Shown here: positions 43,840 through 52,667 of the stretch, one piece after another
Layout: every line of letters begins with the position of its first letter
Numbering within the stretch: position 1 is the first letter of the stretch
Assembly (NCBI RefSeq): GCF_017592555.1
Contig: NZ_JAGFNS010000009.1
Coordinates: 186,001-250,000, forward strand
DNA length: 64,000 bases
Source: Actinoplanes flavus
GTDB lineage: Bacteria > Actinomycetota > Actinomycetes > Mycobacteriales > Micromonosporaceae
Direction of reading: 5' to 3'
The notes under the pieces: generated by a model
Seen by the model: only the letters and a program-made list of their open reading frames with translations
Database searches by the model: none
What the model was told of the DNA's origin: nothing
Made by a program: the position numbers and the translations under genes

Positions 43840-44208
43840 GTGCATGCGTTCGACGTACTCGGCGATCCGGTCCGGCGCCGGATCCTCGAGCTGCTCGCCG
43901 AGGGCGAGCAGACCTCCGGAGCCGTCACCGCCATCATCCGGGCGGAGTTCGGCATCACCCAGCCCGCCGTGTCCCAGCATCTGCGGGTGCTGCGCGACAA
44001 CGGCTTCGCCACCGTGCGCCCGGACGGCGCACGCCGGCTCTACGCGGTCGACGACACCGCGTTCCGGCAGGTGGACGACTGGCTGGCGCCCTTCCGGCGG
44101 TTCTGGGCGCCGCACCTCGCCGCGATGGCCACCGAGGTGGCCCGCGGCAAGCGCCTGCGGCGACTGGCCGCCGGCGAGGAACCCACCGATGCGAGGAGCA
44201 CACGATGA
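43840..44208 (+). CDS. ArsR-family transcriptional regulator
   Basis: 122 aa. Winged-HTH at about 10-85 (FDVLGDPVRRRILELLAEGE; ITQPAVSQHLRVLRDNGFAT). No metal-binding Cys cluster, so it belongs to the common non-metal ArsR group that pairs with AHSA1 proteins. GTG at 43840 has TAGGGT (43828-43833) ending exactly 6 nt upstream and no Shine-Dalgarno, so it is probably leaderless. It overlaps the AHSA1 gene by ATGA. Confidence 0.93.
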   Translation: MHAFDVLGDPVRRRILELLAEGEQTSGAVTAIIRAEFGITQPAVSQHLRVLRDNGFATVRPDGARRLYAVDDTAFRQVDDWLAPFRRFWAPHLAAMATEVARGKRLRRLAAGEEPTDARSTR

Positions 44209-44843
44209 TCGACGTCAAAGAGCAGATCAGCGCGGTACGGCGGACCATCGGCAGCCGTGTCCTGGACGCCGGCGAGGCCCGGGTCATGACGATCAGCCAG
44301 GCCTACGACACCGACGTCGACGACCTGTGGGACGTGGTCACCAACCCCGAGCGGATCCCCCGCTGGTTCCTGCCGGTCTCCGGTGAGCTGCGCGAGGGCG
44401 GGAAGTACCAGTTCGAGGGCAACGCCGGAGGCACGATCACCAGGTGCGACCGGCCCCGCTCGGTCGCCGCCACCTGGGAGTTCGGCGGCGGCGTCAGCTG
44501 GGTCGAGGTCCGGCTGACCCCGGAGGCGGACGGCCGCACCCGGTTCGAGCTGGAGCACGTGGCGCACGTCGACGACGAGCACTGGGAGAAGTACGGTCCG
44601 GGCGCCGTCGGGCTCGGCTGGGAGGGCGCCTTCTGGGGCCTGGCCAACCACCTGGCCGACCCGGACGCCCCGCTCAGCCCGGAGGCCGCCATGGCCTGGA
44701 TGATGTCCGACGACGGCAAGCAGTTCATGCGGCTGTCCGCCGACGCCTGGACCGAGGCGGACATCGCCTACGGCACCGAGCCCGAGCAGGCCCGGCGCCA
44801 GGCGGAGAACACCCTCAAGGCGTACCTCGGCGAGGAGGCCTAG
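44205..44843 (+). CDS. AHSA1/SRPBCC-domain protein
   Basis: 212 aa. A START-like hydrophobic-ligand fold (AYDTDVDDLWDVVTNPERIP RWFLP; GGGVSWVEVRLTPEADGRT) typical of the partner of ArsR regulators. It may bind a lipid-like or aromatic ligand. It is translationally coupled to the regulator and probably controlled by it. It ends 4 bp before the convergent second sulfotransferase gene. Confidence 0.9.
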   Translation: MIDVKEQISAVRRTIGSRVLDAGEARVMTISQAYDTDVDDLWDVVTNPERIPRWFLPVSGELREGGKYQFEGNAGGTITRCDRPRSVAATWEFGGGVSWVEVRLTPEADGRTRFELEHVAHVDDEHWEKYGPGAVGLGWEGAFWGLANHLADPDAPLSPEAAMAWMMSDDGKQFMRLSADAWTEADIAYGTEPEQARRQAENTLKAYLGEEA

Positions 44844-44847
44844 CCCT

Positions 44848-45825
44848 TCAGAGACGGGCGGGCAGTGCCGGGCCGCGGCGGCGGGCGCGCAGGCGCCCAC
44901 GCGCGTCCGCGGCCCGCTCCCGGGCCGGGTCGAGCTTGTCGCGCACGGCCAGCCAGGTGCGGGTCGCCGTGATCTCGGGGGTACGCCGGCCCGCGGCCGA
45001 CACCTGGTACCCGAACCTGGTCAGGCGGTCCCCGAAGATGGCCTCGCAGCGGTCGATCTCCTCGGCCGTGAGCCGCCGCTGCCAGCTGCTGACCCGGGCC
45101 GTGGTGACCTCCGAGCGGGTCAGCGCGTGCCAGGTCTTGTACGCGGGGACCGCCACCGGCGCGAGTTCGGACGGGCGGGCCATCGCCGGGTCGTACTCCT
45201 CGCCCAGGAAGTCGCAGATGGCCCGCAGGTGCGGCTCCGGATCGGCGACCAGGTCCTCGTAGCGCAGCTGGTGGTAGACGCCGGCCGGGTAGGCGCGGGC
45301 GGCCCGCAGCGAGGAGTCGGCGGACCGCGCCCAGATGTCGATCAGCTCGTCGAGGTCGCGCGGGCCCCACGGCGTCTCCTTGAGCGACGCCACGCAGTCC
45401 CGGCCGTCCCGCACGATGTTGATGATCTGCGCGTCCGGGAACAGCCGCCGGATGGTCGGCAGGTGCCGCAGGTAGAGCGGCCGCTTGTCACCCCAGCGCG
45501 GCTTGCCGAACCGCTCCGCGTACCGCTTGAAGACCGTGCCCAGGGCCGACCCGAGCGTGGGCGGCGCCGCGACGATCGCCTCGATCGTCGCCCGCCGGTC
45601 CAGGCCGAGGTCGCCGAAGTGGCTGGTGCCGGTGATGAACTCGGCCAGGGCGCGGCGCTGCGCCGGTTCGCCCAGGTCGCCGAACTCGTGCCGCCGCCGG
45701 TAGGCGGGCAGCAGGAAGCGGCTCTCCGGGGGCAGCGCGATCCGCGGGTGCGCGTGCAGCATCAACTGGAGCATCGTGGTGCCCGAACGCGGGCAGCCGA
45801 CGACGAAGATCGGGCGGTCTGACAT
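44848..45825 (-). CDS. Sulfotransferase family protein (copy 2)
   Basis: 325 aa. VVGCPRSGTTMLQLMLHAHP and INIVRDGRDCVASLKETPWG mark the PAPS-binding loops, as in the copy at 10824-11822. The two copies are alike for about 290 residues and differ mostly in the C-terminal tail, here basic and Arg/Pro-rich. TACGGT ends 7 nt before the ATG at 45825, the same leaderless arrangement as in copy 1. The acceptor substrate is unknown and no glycan or lipid pathway genes are adjacent. Confidence 0.88.
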   Translation of the reverse strand: MSDRPIFVVGCPRSGTTMLQLMLHAHPRIALPPESRFLLPAYRRRHEFGDLGEPAQRRALAEFITGTSHFGDLGLDRRATIEAIVAAPPTLGSALGTVFKRYAERFGKPRWGDKRPLYLRHLPTIRRLFPDAQIINIVRDGRDCVASLKETPWGPRDLDELIDIWARSADSSLRAARAYPAGVYHQLRYEDLVADPEPHLRAICDFLGEEYDPAMARPSELAPVAVPAYKTWHALTRSEVTTARVSSWQRRLTAEEIDRCEAIFGDRLTRFGYQVSAAGRRTPEITATRTWLAVRDKLDPARERAADARGRLRARRRGPALPARL

Positions 45826-45912
45826 GGCGTAGACCGTAAGGTAAGTTATGTCCGTTTTGCAAAGAACGTCATGGCGGTTGCCCGCGGCCGCCGCATGGCG
45901 TAAGCACTAGTC

Positions 45913-46254
45913 ATGATCGGTGACGAACTGTTGCGACACTGCCTCGCCAAGCCCGGCGCCTGGCAGGACGAGCCGTGGGAGGGCGACGTCGTCGCCAAGG
46001 TCGGCAAGAAGATCTTCGCGTTCATCGGCACCGGCGAGGCCGTCGGCGTCAAGTGCGGCCCGAACCGGGACGTCGCCGACGAGTGGCTGGACCGCTACCC
46101 CGGCGACGCCACGGCCAGCGCCTACATCGGCCGGCACGGCTGGAACACGCTGCGCCTGGGCGGCGCCATCCCGGACGACGAGATCCTCGAGGCGGTCGAC
46201 GCGTCCTACGAGGCGATCGTCGCCACCCTGCCCAAGAAGGACCGCCCCGCCTGA
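45913..46254 (+). CDS. MmcQ/YjbR-family protein
   Basis: 113 aa. The CyaY-like fold family is recognisable from LLRHCLAKPGAWQDEPWEGD, VGKKIFAFIGTGEAVGVKCG and HGWNTLRLGGAIPDDEILEA. Function unknown; described as DNA-binding-like. A weak -10 (TAAGCA) ends 6 nt before the ATG. It precedes the OsmC gene by 40 bp. Confidence 0.88.
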   Translation: MIGDELLRHCLAKPGAWQDEPWEGDVVAKVGKKIFAFIGTGEAVGVKCGPNRDVADEWLDRYPGDATASAYIGRHGWNTLRLGGAIPDDEILEAVDASYEAIVATLPKKDRPA

Positions 46255-46294
46255 CGCGTACCGTGAGCGTTTCGGGATCTCGTCAGGAGGGTGA

Positions 46295-46768
46295 ATGCCA
46301 CTCGCGCACCACTACGCCACCGTCGTCACCTGGACCGGCAACCGCGGCACCGGCACCAGCGGCTACCGCGACTACGGCCGCGACCACGAGGTGACCGCGG
46401 ACGGCCCGGCCCCGATCGCCGGCAGCTCGGACAAGACGTTCCGCGGCGACCCGGAGCGCTGGAACCCCGAGCAACTGCTGCTGGCCGCGCTGTCCCAGTG
46501 CCACATGCTGTCCTACCTGCACGCCTGCGCCGACGCGGGCATCGTCGTCACGTCGTATGTGGACCGCGCCGCCGGTGAGATGACCACCCGCGCCGGTGCC
46601 GGGCAGTTCACCGAGGCGGTGCTGCGGCCCGAGGTGACCGTGGCCTCACCGGACATGGTGGAGACCGCGATCAAGCTGCACGACGACGCCCACCACGCCT
46701 GCTTCATCGCGAACTCGGTGAACTTCCCGGTCCGCCACGAGCCGATCGTCACGGCCGGCAACGGCTGA
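46295..46768 (+). CDS. OsmC/Ohr-family peroxidase-like protein
   Basis: 157 aa. OsmC fold with the two redox Cys positions visible in LLAALSQCHMLSYLHACADA and DDAHHACFIANSVNFPV; the first pair CH...C differs from classical Ohr spacing, so activity on organic hydroperoxides is probable, not certain. AGGAGGGTGA precedes the ATG. It is followed by a strong hairpin. Confidence 0.85.
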   Translation: MPLAHHYATVVTWTGNRGTGTSGYRDYGRDHEVTADGPAPIAGSSDKTFRGDPERWNPEQLLLAALSQCHMLSYLHACADAGIVVTSYVDRAAGEMTTRAGAGQFTEAVLRPEVTVASPDMVETAIKLHDDAHHACFIANSVNFPVRHEPIVTAGNG

Positions 46769-46775
46769 TCACGGT

Positions 46776-46813
46776 CGAGCCCCGCCGCCGGCGTGGGCCG
46801 GTGACGGGGCTCG
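46776..46813. terminator. Bidirectional terminator between OsmC and the siderophore-binding protein genes
   Basis: CGAGCCCCG (46776-46784) pairs perfectly with CGGGGCTCG (46805-46813); the inner bases add further pairing. It lies between two convergent genes. Confidence 0.7.
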
Positions 46814-46833
46814 GGTTCGCCGATCGCGGACGG

Positions 46834-47865
46834 TCAGGCGAGCTTCTTGGACTTCGTGATGGCGGCGGTGATCGCCTCGATCAGCGGGGCCGAGCTCGCC
46901 CAGGAGTAGATCGGGACGGCCTGCCACGGGAAGACCTGGTTCGCCTTGACGGCGGGCAGGGCGGCCCAGCCCGGCTTGGACGCCAGGTCGTTGGGCTGCA
47001 GGGTGCCGGTACGCGCGTCGAGGAAGATGATGTCGGCGTGGTACTTGTCGGCGTTCTCCCAGCTCAGCGACTCGAAGTAGTCGGCGCCCTTGACCTCGGG
47101 CATGACCAGGTCGACGCCGAGCTCCTTGAAGTACATGAGGTCGGAGCTGACCGCGGCGCTGGACACGTAGAAGATGTCGGCGGCGCCGGAGCCGAACAGC
47201 ACCTTGACCCCACCGGCGGCCTTGGCGGCGGCGGTCAGGTCGGCGGCGGCCTTCTCGAAACGGGCCTTGGCCTCGGTCACCTTCGGCGCGTTCAGGTCGG
47301 CGCCCAGCGACTTGGCGAGCTCGGCGTACCGCTCGATCGGCTTGTTCAGCGGGACCCGGCCCACGGTGATGGTGGCGGCCGGGGCCAGCTTGAGGATCTG
47401 GTCCTTGCTGGCGTCCGGGAGGTACCAGTACGCGCCCGGGTCGAACATGTGCGTGACCAGGAGCTCGGGCTGCAGCGCCGCGTACTTCTCCACGGAGAAC
47501 TCGCCCCAGGCGTTGCCGATGATCTGGACCTTGTTGATGTCCAGGTCGCCGGCCTGCTCCTCGGCGGTGCCGTCGGTCTTCTTGGTCTCGCCGAAGACGC
47601 CGACGATCTTGTCCTGGAGGCCCAGGTCGACCAGTGCGGCGGCGGTGCCGGTGAAGGCCACGATCTTGCTGGGGGCCTTGTCGGCCTTGTGCTCCTTGGG
47701 CTGGTCGTCGGTGAACGCCCAGGGGCCGGCGGCGGTGGCCGTGGCGGCCGGCGACGACCCGGTCTCCTCCTTGCCACCGCAGGCGGCGAGCAGGGCGCCC
47801 GCACCGGCGGCGCCACCCGCGGCCAGCAGGCCACGACGGGACAAAGAAAGCTGTGAGTACTTCAT
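46834..47865 (-). CDS. Iron-siderophore substrate-binding lipoprotein
   Basis: 343 aa. A twin-Arg-like N-terminus (LSRRGLLAAGGAAGAG) ends in a lipobox ALLAACGG, so it is a Tat/lipoprotein. The FepB/FhuD-type binding fold follows (KIVAFTGTAAALVDLGLQDK; ALQPELLVTHMFDPGAYWYL). It should capture a ferric siderophore and pass it to the divergent permeases. ATG 47865 is preferred to TTG 47871. Expression should be iron-repressed through the box at 47915-47928. Confidence 0.9.
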   Translation of the reverse strand: MKYSQLSLSRRGLLAAGGAAGAGALLAACGGKEETGSSPAATATAAGPWAFTDDQPKEHKADKAPSKIVAFTGTAAALVDLGLQDKIVGVFGETKKTDGTAEEQAGDLDINKVQIIGNAWGEFSVEKYAALQPELLVTHMFDPGAYWYLPDASKDQILKLAPAATITVGRVPLNKPIERYAELAKSLGADLNAPKVTEAKARFEKAAADLTAAAKAAGGVKVLFGSGAADIFYVSSAAVSSDLMYFKELGVDLVMPEVKGADYFESLSWENADKYHADIIFLDARTGTLQPNDLASKPGWAALPAVKANQVFPWQAVPIYSWASSAPLIEAITAAITKSKKLA

Positions 47866-47914
47866 CTTCAAGTCTTTCTGGGGGGACGACCGGCCCTACG
47901 GCCGAGTGCGATGG

Positions 47915-47928
47915 TTAGGCTAACCTAA
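47915..47928. promoter_or_regulatory. IdeR/DmdR1-type iron box
   Basis: TTAGGCTAACCTAA is the core of the 19-bp iron box; with the five preceding bases it matches the consensus at 17 of 19 positions. It lies between the divergent siderophore-binding protein and permease genes and should repress both when iron is plentiful. Confidence 0.93.
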
Positions 47929-47980
47929 CGGACCGAAGACGCGTCAACAGGATCCAGATCACCAGGGCGGGAGAACCACG

Positions 47981-49021
47981 CTGTCCACCATCGACACCCC
48001 CGTCGAGCAGGGGTTTCGCGCCGCGGAGCCGACCCGCGCCGGGCGCCGCTCCGTCGTACGCCTGTTCGGTCTGATCCTGGCTCTGGTGGCGCTCGCCACG
48101 ATCCTGGTCCTCAGCGTCGGGTTCGGCGCGCGCTTCCTCTCGCCCGGTGAGGTGTGGGCCGGACTGACCGACCCGGCGTCCGATTACTACCGGATCGTCC
48201 ATGAGATGCGCCTTCCGCGTACCCTGCTCGGTCTGATGGTCGGCATGGCGCTCGGCCTGGCCGGCGCCATGATGCAGGCGCTGACCCGCAATCCGCTGGC
48301 CGACCCGGGCCTGCTCGGCATCAACGCGGGCGCGTCGGCGGCGGTGGCCAGCGCCGCGGTGTTCTTCGGCATCGGCACCTTCTTCGGGTACGTGTGGTTC
48401 GCTCTCGCCGGCGCCGCGGTCGTCACGGCCCTGGTGTACGCGGTCGGCGGCGGGCGCTCGGCCACCCCGGCCCGGCTCGCCCTGGCCGGCGCCGCGCTCA
48501 ACGCCACGCTCTACTCGTACGTGAGCGCCACCCTGCTCTCCGACACGCAGGCCATCGACAAGGTGAAGTTCTGGACCGCCGGTTCGCTGGCCAGCGCCGA
48601 CTTCGAGACCGTCGAGCTGCTCCTGCCGTTCTTCCTGTCCGGGCTGCTGGCCGGGCTGCTGGTGGCCCGGCCGCTCAACGCGCTGTCGCTGGGCGACGAC
48701 GCGGCCCGCGCGCTGGGCGCCAATCCGACGGTGATCCGGGTCGCGGTGATCGTCGCGGTCACCCTGCTGTGCGGCAGCGCCACCGCGGCGTGCGGCCCGA
48801 TCGTCTTCGTGGGACTGCTCATCCCGCACCTGGTGCGGCCGATCACCGGACCGGACCTGCGCTGGATGCTGCCCTACACCGCGGTGCTGGCGCCGGTGCT
48901 GCTGCTCGGCGCCGACGTGCTCGGCCGGATCCTGGGCAGCCCCGGTGAGCTCCAGGTCGGCACGGTCACCGCGGTCCTCGGCGGTCCCCTGTTCCTCTAT
49001 CTCGTGCGAGCCGCCAAATGA
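47981..49021 (+). CDS. Siderophore ABC permease 1 (FecCD type), CTG start proposed
   Basis: 346 aa. FecCD permease with about nine or ten TM helices (RLPRTLLGLMVGMALGLAGA; LGINAGASAAVASAAVFFGI). No ATG, GTG or TTG lies between the in-frame stop at 47921 and GTG 48086, but starting at 48086 would remove the first half of TM1. GGGAG (47969-47973) lies 7 nt before a CTG at 47981, which opens a normal N-terminus, so a CTG start is proposed. It is coupled to permease 2 by ATGA. Confidence 0.85.
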   Translation: MSTIDTPVEQGFRAAEPTRAGRRSVVRLFGLILALVALATILVLSVGFGARFLSPGEVWAGLTDPASDYYRIVHEMRLPRTLLGLMVGMALGLAGAMMQALTRNPLADPGLLGINAGASAAVASAAVFFGIGTFFGYVWFALAGAAVVTALVYAVGGGRSATPARLALAGAALNATLYSYVSATLLSDTQAIDKVKFWTAGSLASADFETVELLLPFFLSGLLAGLLVARPLNALSLGDDAARALGANPTVIRVAVIVAVTLLCGSATAACGPIVFVGLLIPHLVRPITGPDLRWMLPYTAVLAPVLLLGADVLGRILGSPGELQVGTVTAVLGGPLFLYLVRAAK

Positions 49022-50040
49022 CGCTGGTAGAAGTGCGCAGGAACCCGGTGGGCATCCGTCCGCGGGCCGTCGTGGTCGGGGTGACCGCCGTCGTCGCCAC
49101 CGTCGTGGTCAGCGTGTTCAGTCTCGGCACCGGCGACTTCCCGATCGCCCCGGCCGACGTGGTGGCGACCCTGTTCGGCGCGGGCAACCCGGCCCACGAG
49201 TTCATCATCAACGAGCTGCGGCTGCCCCGGCTGATCGTCGCGATCCTGGTCGGCGCGGCCCTGGCGGCCGGCGGCGCGGTCTTCCAGTCGCTGGTCCGCA
49301 ACCCGCTGGGCAGCCCGGACATGCTGGGCGTCACCAACGGCGCGAGCACCGCGGCGCTGGTCGTGGTGATCCTCGGCGGCTCCGACCTCCAGCTGTCGGT
49401 CGCCGCGATCGCCGGCGGGATGGCCGCCACCCTGCTCATCCAGCTGATCGCCGGCCGGGCACTGCACGGTTTCCGGTTCATCCTGGTCGGCGTCGGCATG
49501 GCGGCGATCCTCACCGGCATCAGCGGCTACCTGCTGACCCGCGGCCAGCAGATGGAGAACGCCCGGGCGCTGCTCTGGCTCACCGGCAGCCTGGACGGCC
49601 GCTCCTGGACCCAGGCGGTGCCGCTGCTCGTGGTGCTCGGGGCGGTGCTGCCGTTCCTGGTGCTGGCCTGCGGCCCCGGCCTGCGGATCCTGGAGATGGG
49701 CGACGACGCGGCGTCGGCGCTCGGGGTCCCGGTCTCCCTGCTGCGCAACGGCGCGCTGCTGGCCGCCGCCCTGCTGGTGTCGTTCGGCGCGGCCGCCGCC
49801 GGGCCGGTCGCCTTCGTCGCGCTGATCGCCCCGCACCTGGCGAAGCGGCTCACCCGGGCGCCCGGGCCGAACCTGCTGCCGTCGATCGCGGTCGGGGCGC
49901 TGCTGCTCAGCGGCGCCGACTTCATCGCCCAGCACGCTCTCGACGACCGGGCGCTCCCGGTCGGTGTGGTCACCGGCCTGGTCGGTGGCGCCTACCTGGT
50001 CTGGCTGCTCACCACCGAACGGCGAGCGGGACGGATCTGA
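49018..50040 (+). CDS. Siderophore ABC permease 2 (FecCD type)
   Basis: 340 aa with the same nine-to-ten TM FecCD fold (RLPRLIVAILVGAALAAGGA; LGVTNGASTAALVVVILGG; EMGDDAASALGVPVSLLRNG coupling segment). It forms the heterodimeric channel with permease 1. The start is inside the upstream stop (ATGA). Confidence 0.93.
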   Translation: MTLVEVRRNPVGIRPRAVVVGVTAVVATVVVSVFSLGTGDFPIAPADVVATLFGAGNPAHEFIINELRLPRLIVAILVGAALAAGGAVFQSLVRNPLGSPDMLGVTNGASTAALVVVILGGSDLQLSVAAIAGGMAATLLIQLIAGRALHGFRFILVGVGMAAILTGISGYLLTRGQQMENARALLWLTGSLDGRSWTQAVPLLVVLGAVLPFLVLACGPGLRILEMGDDAASALGVPVSLLRNGALLAAALLVSFGAAAAGPVAFVALIAPHLAKRLTRAPGPNLLPSIAVGALLLSGADFIAQHALDDRALPVGVVTGLVGGAYLVWLLTTERRAGRI

Positions 50041-50074
50041 GGCGGATATGACGAACACGGCAACAGGAGAGAAC

Positions 50075-50890
50075 ATGACCCGTCTCAGCGGCACCGGGAT
50101 GACACTGGCCTACGACAAGCGGGTCATCGCCGAGGACCTCAGCGTCGAGATCCCGGACGGCTCGTTCACGGTCATCATCGGGCCGAACGCGTGCGGCAAG
50201 TCGACCCTGCTGCGGGCGCTGTCCCGGCTGCTCAAGCCGACCACCGGCACGGTGCTCCTCGACGGCAGGGACGTGCACTCGCAGCCCACCCGGACCGTCG
50301 CGAAGACCCTCGGCCTGCTCCCCCAGTCGTCGACCGCCCCGGACGGCATCACCGTGGCCGAGCTGGTGGCCCGCGGCCGCTACCCGCATCAGAGCATCCT
50401 GCGCCGCTGGTCGGCCGAGGACGAGCGGGTGGTCGAGGAGTCGATGGAGTCCACCGGGGTGGCCGACCTGGCCGACCGCAACGTCGACGAGCTGTCCGGC
50501 GGCCAGCGGCAGCGGGTGTGGCTGGCCATGGCGCTGGCCCAGCAGACGCCGCTGCTGCTGCTCGACGAACCCACCACCTATCTGGACATCGCGCACCAGA
50601 TCGAGGTGCTGGACCTCTGCGCCGAACTGCACGAACGCCAGGGCCGGACGCTGGTCGCCGTGCTGCACGACCTCAACCACGCGGCCCGCTACGCCACCCA
50701 CCTCATCGCCATGCGTTCCGGCAGAGTGGCCCGTTCCGGACAACCCGGTGACGTGCTGACCGCCGAACTGGTCGAGGAGGTGTTCGGGCTGCCCTGCCGG
50801 GTGATCGACGACCCGGAGACCGGCACCCCGCTGGTCGTGCCCGCCGCCCGTCGCCGTACCGGAGATCTCTCAACCAACGCCCGCATCTGA
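50075..50890 (+). CDS. Siderophore ABC ATPase (FecE/FepC type)
   Basis: 271 aa. Walker [12 protein letters not shown], signature [15 protein letters not shown], Walker [14 protein letters not shown] and H-loop VLHDLNHAA match FepC-type ATPases. ATG 50075 is chosen for AGGAG 5 nt upstream; ATG 50048 would add nine residues. It completes the uptake system with the two permeases and the binding protein. Confidence 0.94.
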   Translation: MTRLSGTGMTLAYDKRVIAEDLSVEIPDGSFTVIIGPNACGKSTLLRALSRLLKPTTGTVLLDGRDVHSQPTRTVAKTLGLLPQSSTAPDGITVAELVARGRYPHQSILRRWSAEDERVVEESMESTGVADLADRNVDELSGGQRQRVWLAMALAQQTPLLLLDEPTTYLDIAHQIEVLDLCAELHERQGRTLVAVLHDLNHAARYATHLIAMRSGRVARSGQPGDVLTAELVEEVFGLPCRVIDDPETGTPLVVPAARRRTGDLSTNARI

Positions 50891-50943
50891 CGATCGGAGG
50901 GGGGACCCCCATTTCCCTCCTCCCCTCGCCGGAGCGTGAAACG

Positions 50944-52551
50944 ATGTCCTCCGAAGCCGCACCCGAGCGTGCGAGCGGCAACGCCGTGGTCGGCTGGTTC
51001 TCCGACCTCCGCGTCCGAACGAAGATCCTGGCGGCGATGTCCCTGGTGACGATCTTCGTCACCGCCGCCTGCGTGCTGGCCGTCGCACGGATGGGGGCCA
51101 TGGACGACCGCCTCGACGAGGTGCGTGCCACCAACGTCGGCAACCTGGCCCTGCTCGGCGAGATCCGGGGCCACCAGGCGCTGATCAACCACTACGCGGC
51201 CGCCCGGCTGGCGGTCGGCTCGGACCGGGCCGCGCAGGCCTCCATCGGTGAGCAGCAGGCCGCGGCGATCCAGGGCCTCGACGAGACGCTCGAGAAGTAC
51301 CGGGCGCAGCCGAAGAGCGCGTCCGAGCAGAAGACGCTCGACGCCTTCACCGGCTTCTGGGACGAGTACACCGGGGCGATGGCCGACATCGCGGCCGGCC
51401 GCGCGCCGACGATCGACTTCGACGCCGTCAACAACGGCATGGAGAGCTCCGTCGCCGAGCTCGCCGCCGAGACCGCCACCAGCGCGGACGCCGCGGTGGC
51501 CGAGGCGCACGACGACTTCGAGTCGGCCCGGCGCCAGGTGCTGATCGTGCTCGGTGTGGGCCTGCTGCTGAGTGTCGCGCTGGGCGTGCTGGCCGCGCGG
51601 TCGATCACCCGTCGCCTCGCCCCGGTGGCCGAGGCCATGGAGGCGATGGCGGCCGGCGACCTCACCCGCGACGTCCCGGTCGAGGGTAGGGACGAGATCG
51701 GCGCGATGGCCCGCTCGGTGAACAAGGCGACCGTCTCGGTGCGGAAGACCGTGAGCGCGATGGCCGACAGCGCCCAGCTGCTGGCCCAGAGCACCAGGGA
51801 ACTCTCCCGGGTCAACGACCAGACGGTGGCCGGTTCGGAGGCGGTGTCGGCGGGCGCCGGCTCGGCCACCAACTCGGCCGACGAGGTGTCGTACAACCTC
51901 CAGACGGTCGCGACCGGCGCCGACGAGATGTCCCACGCCATCCAGGAGATCTCGCAGAGCGCGGTGGCCAGCGCCGGGGTCACGCTCGAGGCGGTGGCGG
52001 TGGTCGCCGAGACCACCGAGACGGTCAGCAAGCTGGGCGCCAGCTCGCAGGAGATCGGCGACGTGGTGAAGACGATCACCGCGATCGCGGAGCAGACCAA
52101 CCTGCTGGCCCTGAACGCGACCATCGAGGCCGCCCGCGCCGGCGAGTCCGGCAAGGGGTTCGCCGTGGTGGCCAGCGAGGTCAAGGACCTGGCCCAGGAG
52201 ACCGCGAAGGCGACCGAGACCATCTCCGGGCGGGTGCAGGCCATCCAGGCCGACACCGAGAGCGCGGTCGCGGCGATCGTCCGGATCGGCGCGGTCATCG
52301 AGCGGATCAACCAGTTCCAGACCACGATCGCCTCGGCCGTCGAGGAGCAGACCGCGACGACCACCGAGATGAACCGCAACGTGGCGACCGCCGCGGCCGG
52401 CGCCAAGGAGATCGCCAGCAACATCGGCGACGTCTCCAGCGCCGCCGAGCAGTCCAAGCAGGCCGTCGCGGCGGGTCAGCGGGCGGCTTCCGAGCTGGCC
52501 TCGCTCGCCGACGACCTGCACCAGCTGGTCGGCCGGTTCTCCTTCAAGTAA
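50944..52551 (+). CDS. Methyl-accepting chemotaxis protein
   Basis: 535 aa. TM1 (about 28-50) and TM2 (about 198-218) bracket a four-helix-bundle extracellular sensor. A HAMP domain (about 220-270) and the cytoplasmic signalling domain follow, whose hairpin tip reads [22 protein letters not shown], with [12 protein letters not shown] just beyond. The tip binds CheA/CheW. The ligand is unknown. GGAGCGTGAAACG precedes the ATG. It stands alone, 50 kb from cheB. Confidence 0.95.
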   Translation: MSSEAAPERASGNAVVGWFSDLRVRTKILAAMSLVTIFVTAACVLAVARMGAMDDRLDEVRATNVGNLALLGEIRGHQALINHYAAARLAVGSDRAAQASIGEQQAAAIQGLDETLEKYRAQPKSASEQKTLDAFTGFWDEYTGAMADIAAGRAPTIDFDAVNNGMESSVAELAAETATSADAAVAEAHDDFESARRQVLIVLGVGLLLSVALGVLAARSITRRLAPVAEAMEAMAAGDLTRDVPVEGRDEIGAMARSVNKATVSVRKTVSAMADSAQLLAQSTRELSRVNDQTVAGSEAVSAGAGSATNSADEVSYNLQTVATGADEMSHAIQEISQSAVASAGVTLEAVAVVAETTETVSKLGASSQEIGDVVKTITAIAEQTNLLALNATIEAARAGESGKGFAVVASEVKDLAQETAKATETISGRVQAIQADTESAVAAIVRIGAVIERINQFQTTIASAVEEQTATTTEMNRNVATAAAGAKEIASNIGDVSSAAEQSKQAVAAGQRAASELASLADDLHQLVGRFSFK

Positions 52552-52619
52552 AGGTCAAGAGCACGATGTCGTAGCGGGGTGGTGGGTACCGACCGCTGCT
52601 CCCGCCGAGGCGGCTGGCT

Positions 52620-52664
52620 GTCAGTGCTGTCCCCACCGGAGACAGCACTGACGGCCGGCCGGGG
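52620..52664. repeat. Dispersed hairpin element, copy 2 (likely terminator)
   Basis: GTCAGTGCTGTC (52620-52631) and GACAGCACTGAC (52641-52652) form a perfect 12-bp stem with a 9-nt loop, followed by GGCCGGCCGGGG. It sits between the convergent chemoreceptor and LhgO-type genes, so it can end both. A diverged copy is at 36454-36501. Confidence 0.75.
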
Positions 52665-52667
52665 ACG

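Noticed and set aside
48086..49021. GTG 48086 as start of siderophore permease 1
   Set aside because: It would remove part of the first membrane helix; the CTG at 47981 has a better ribosome site.
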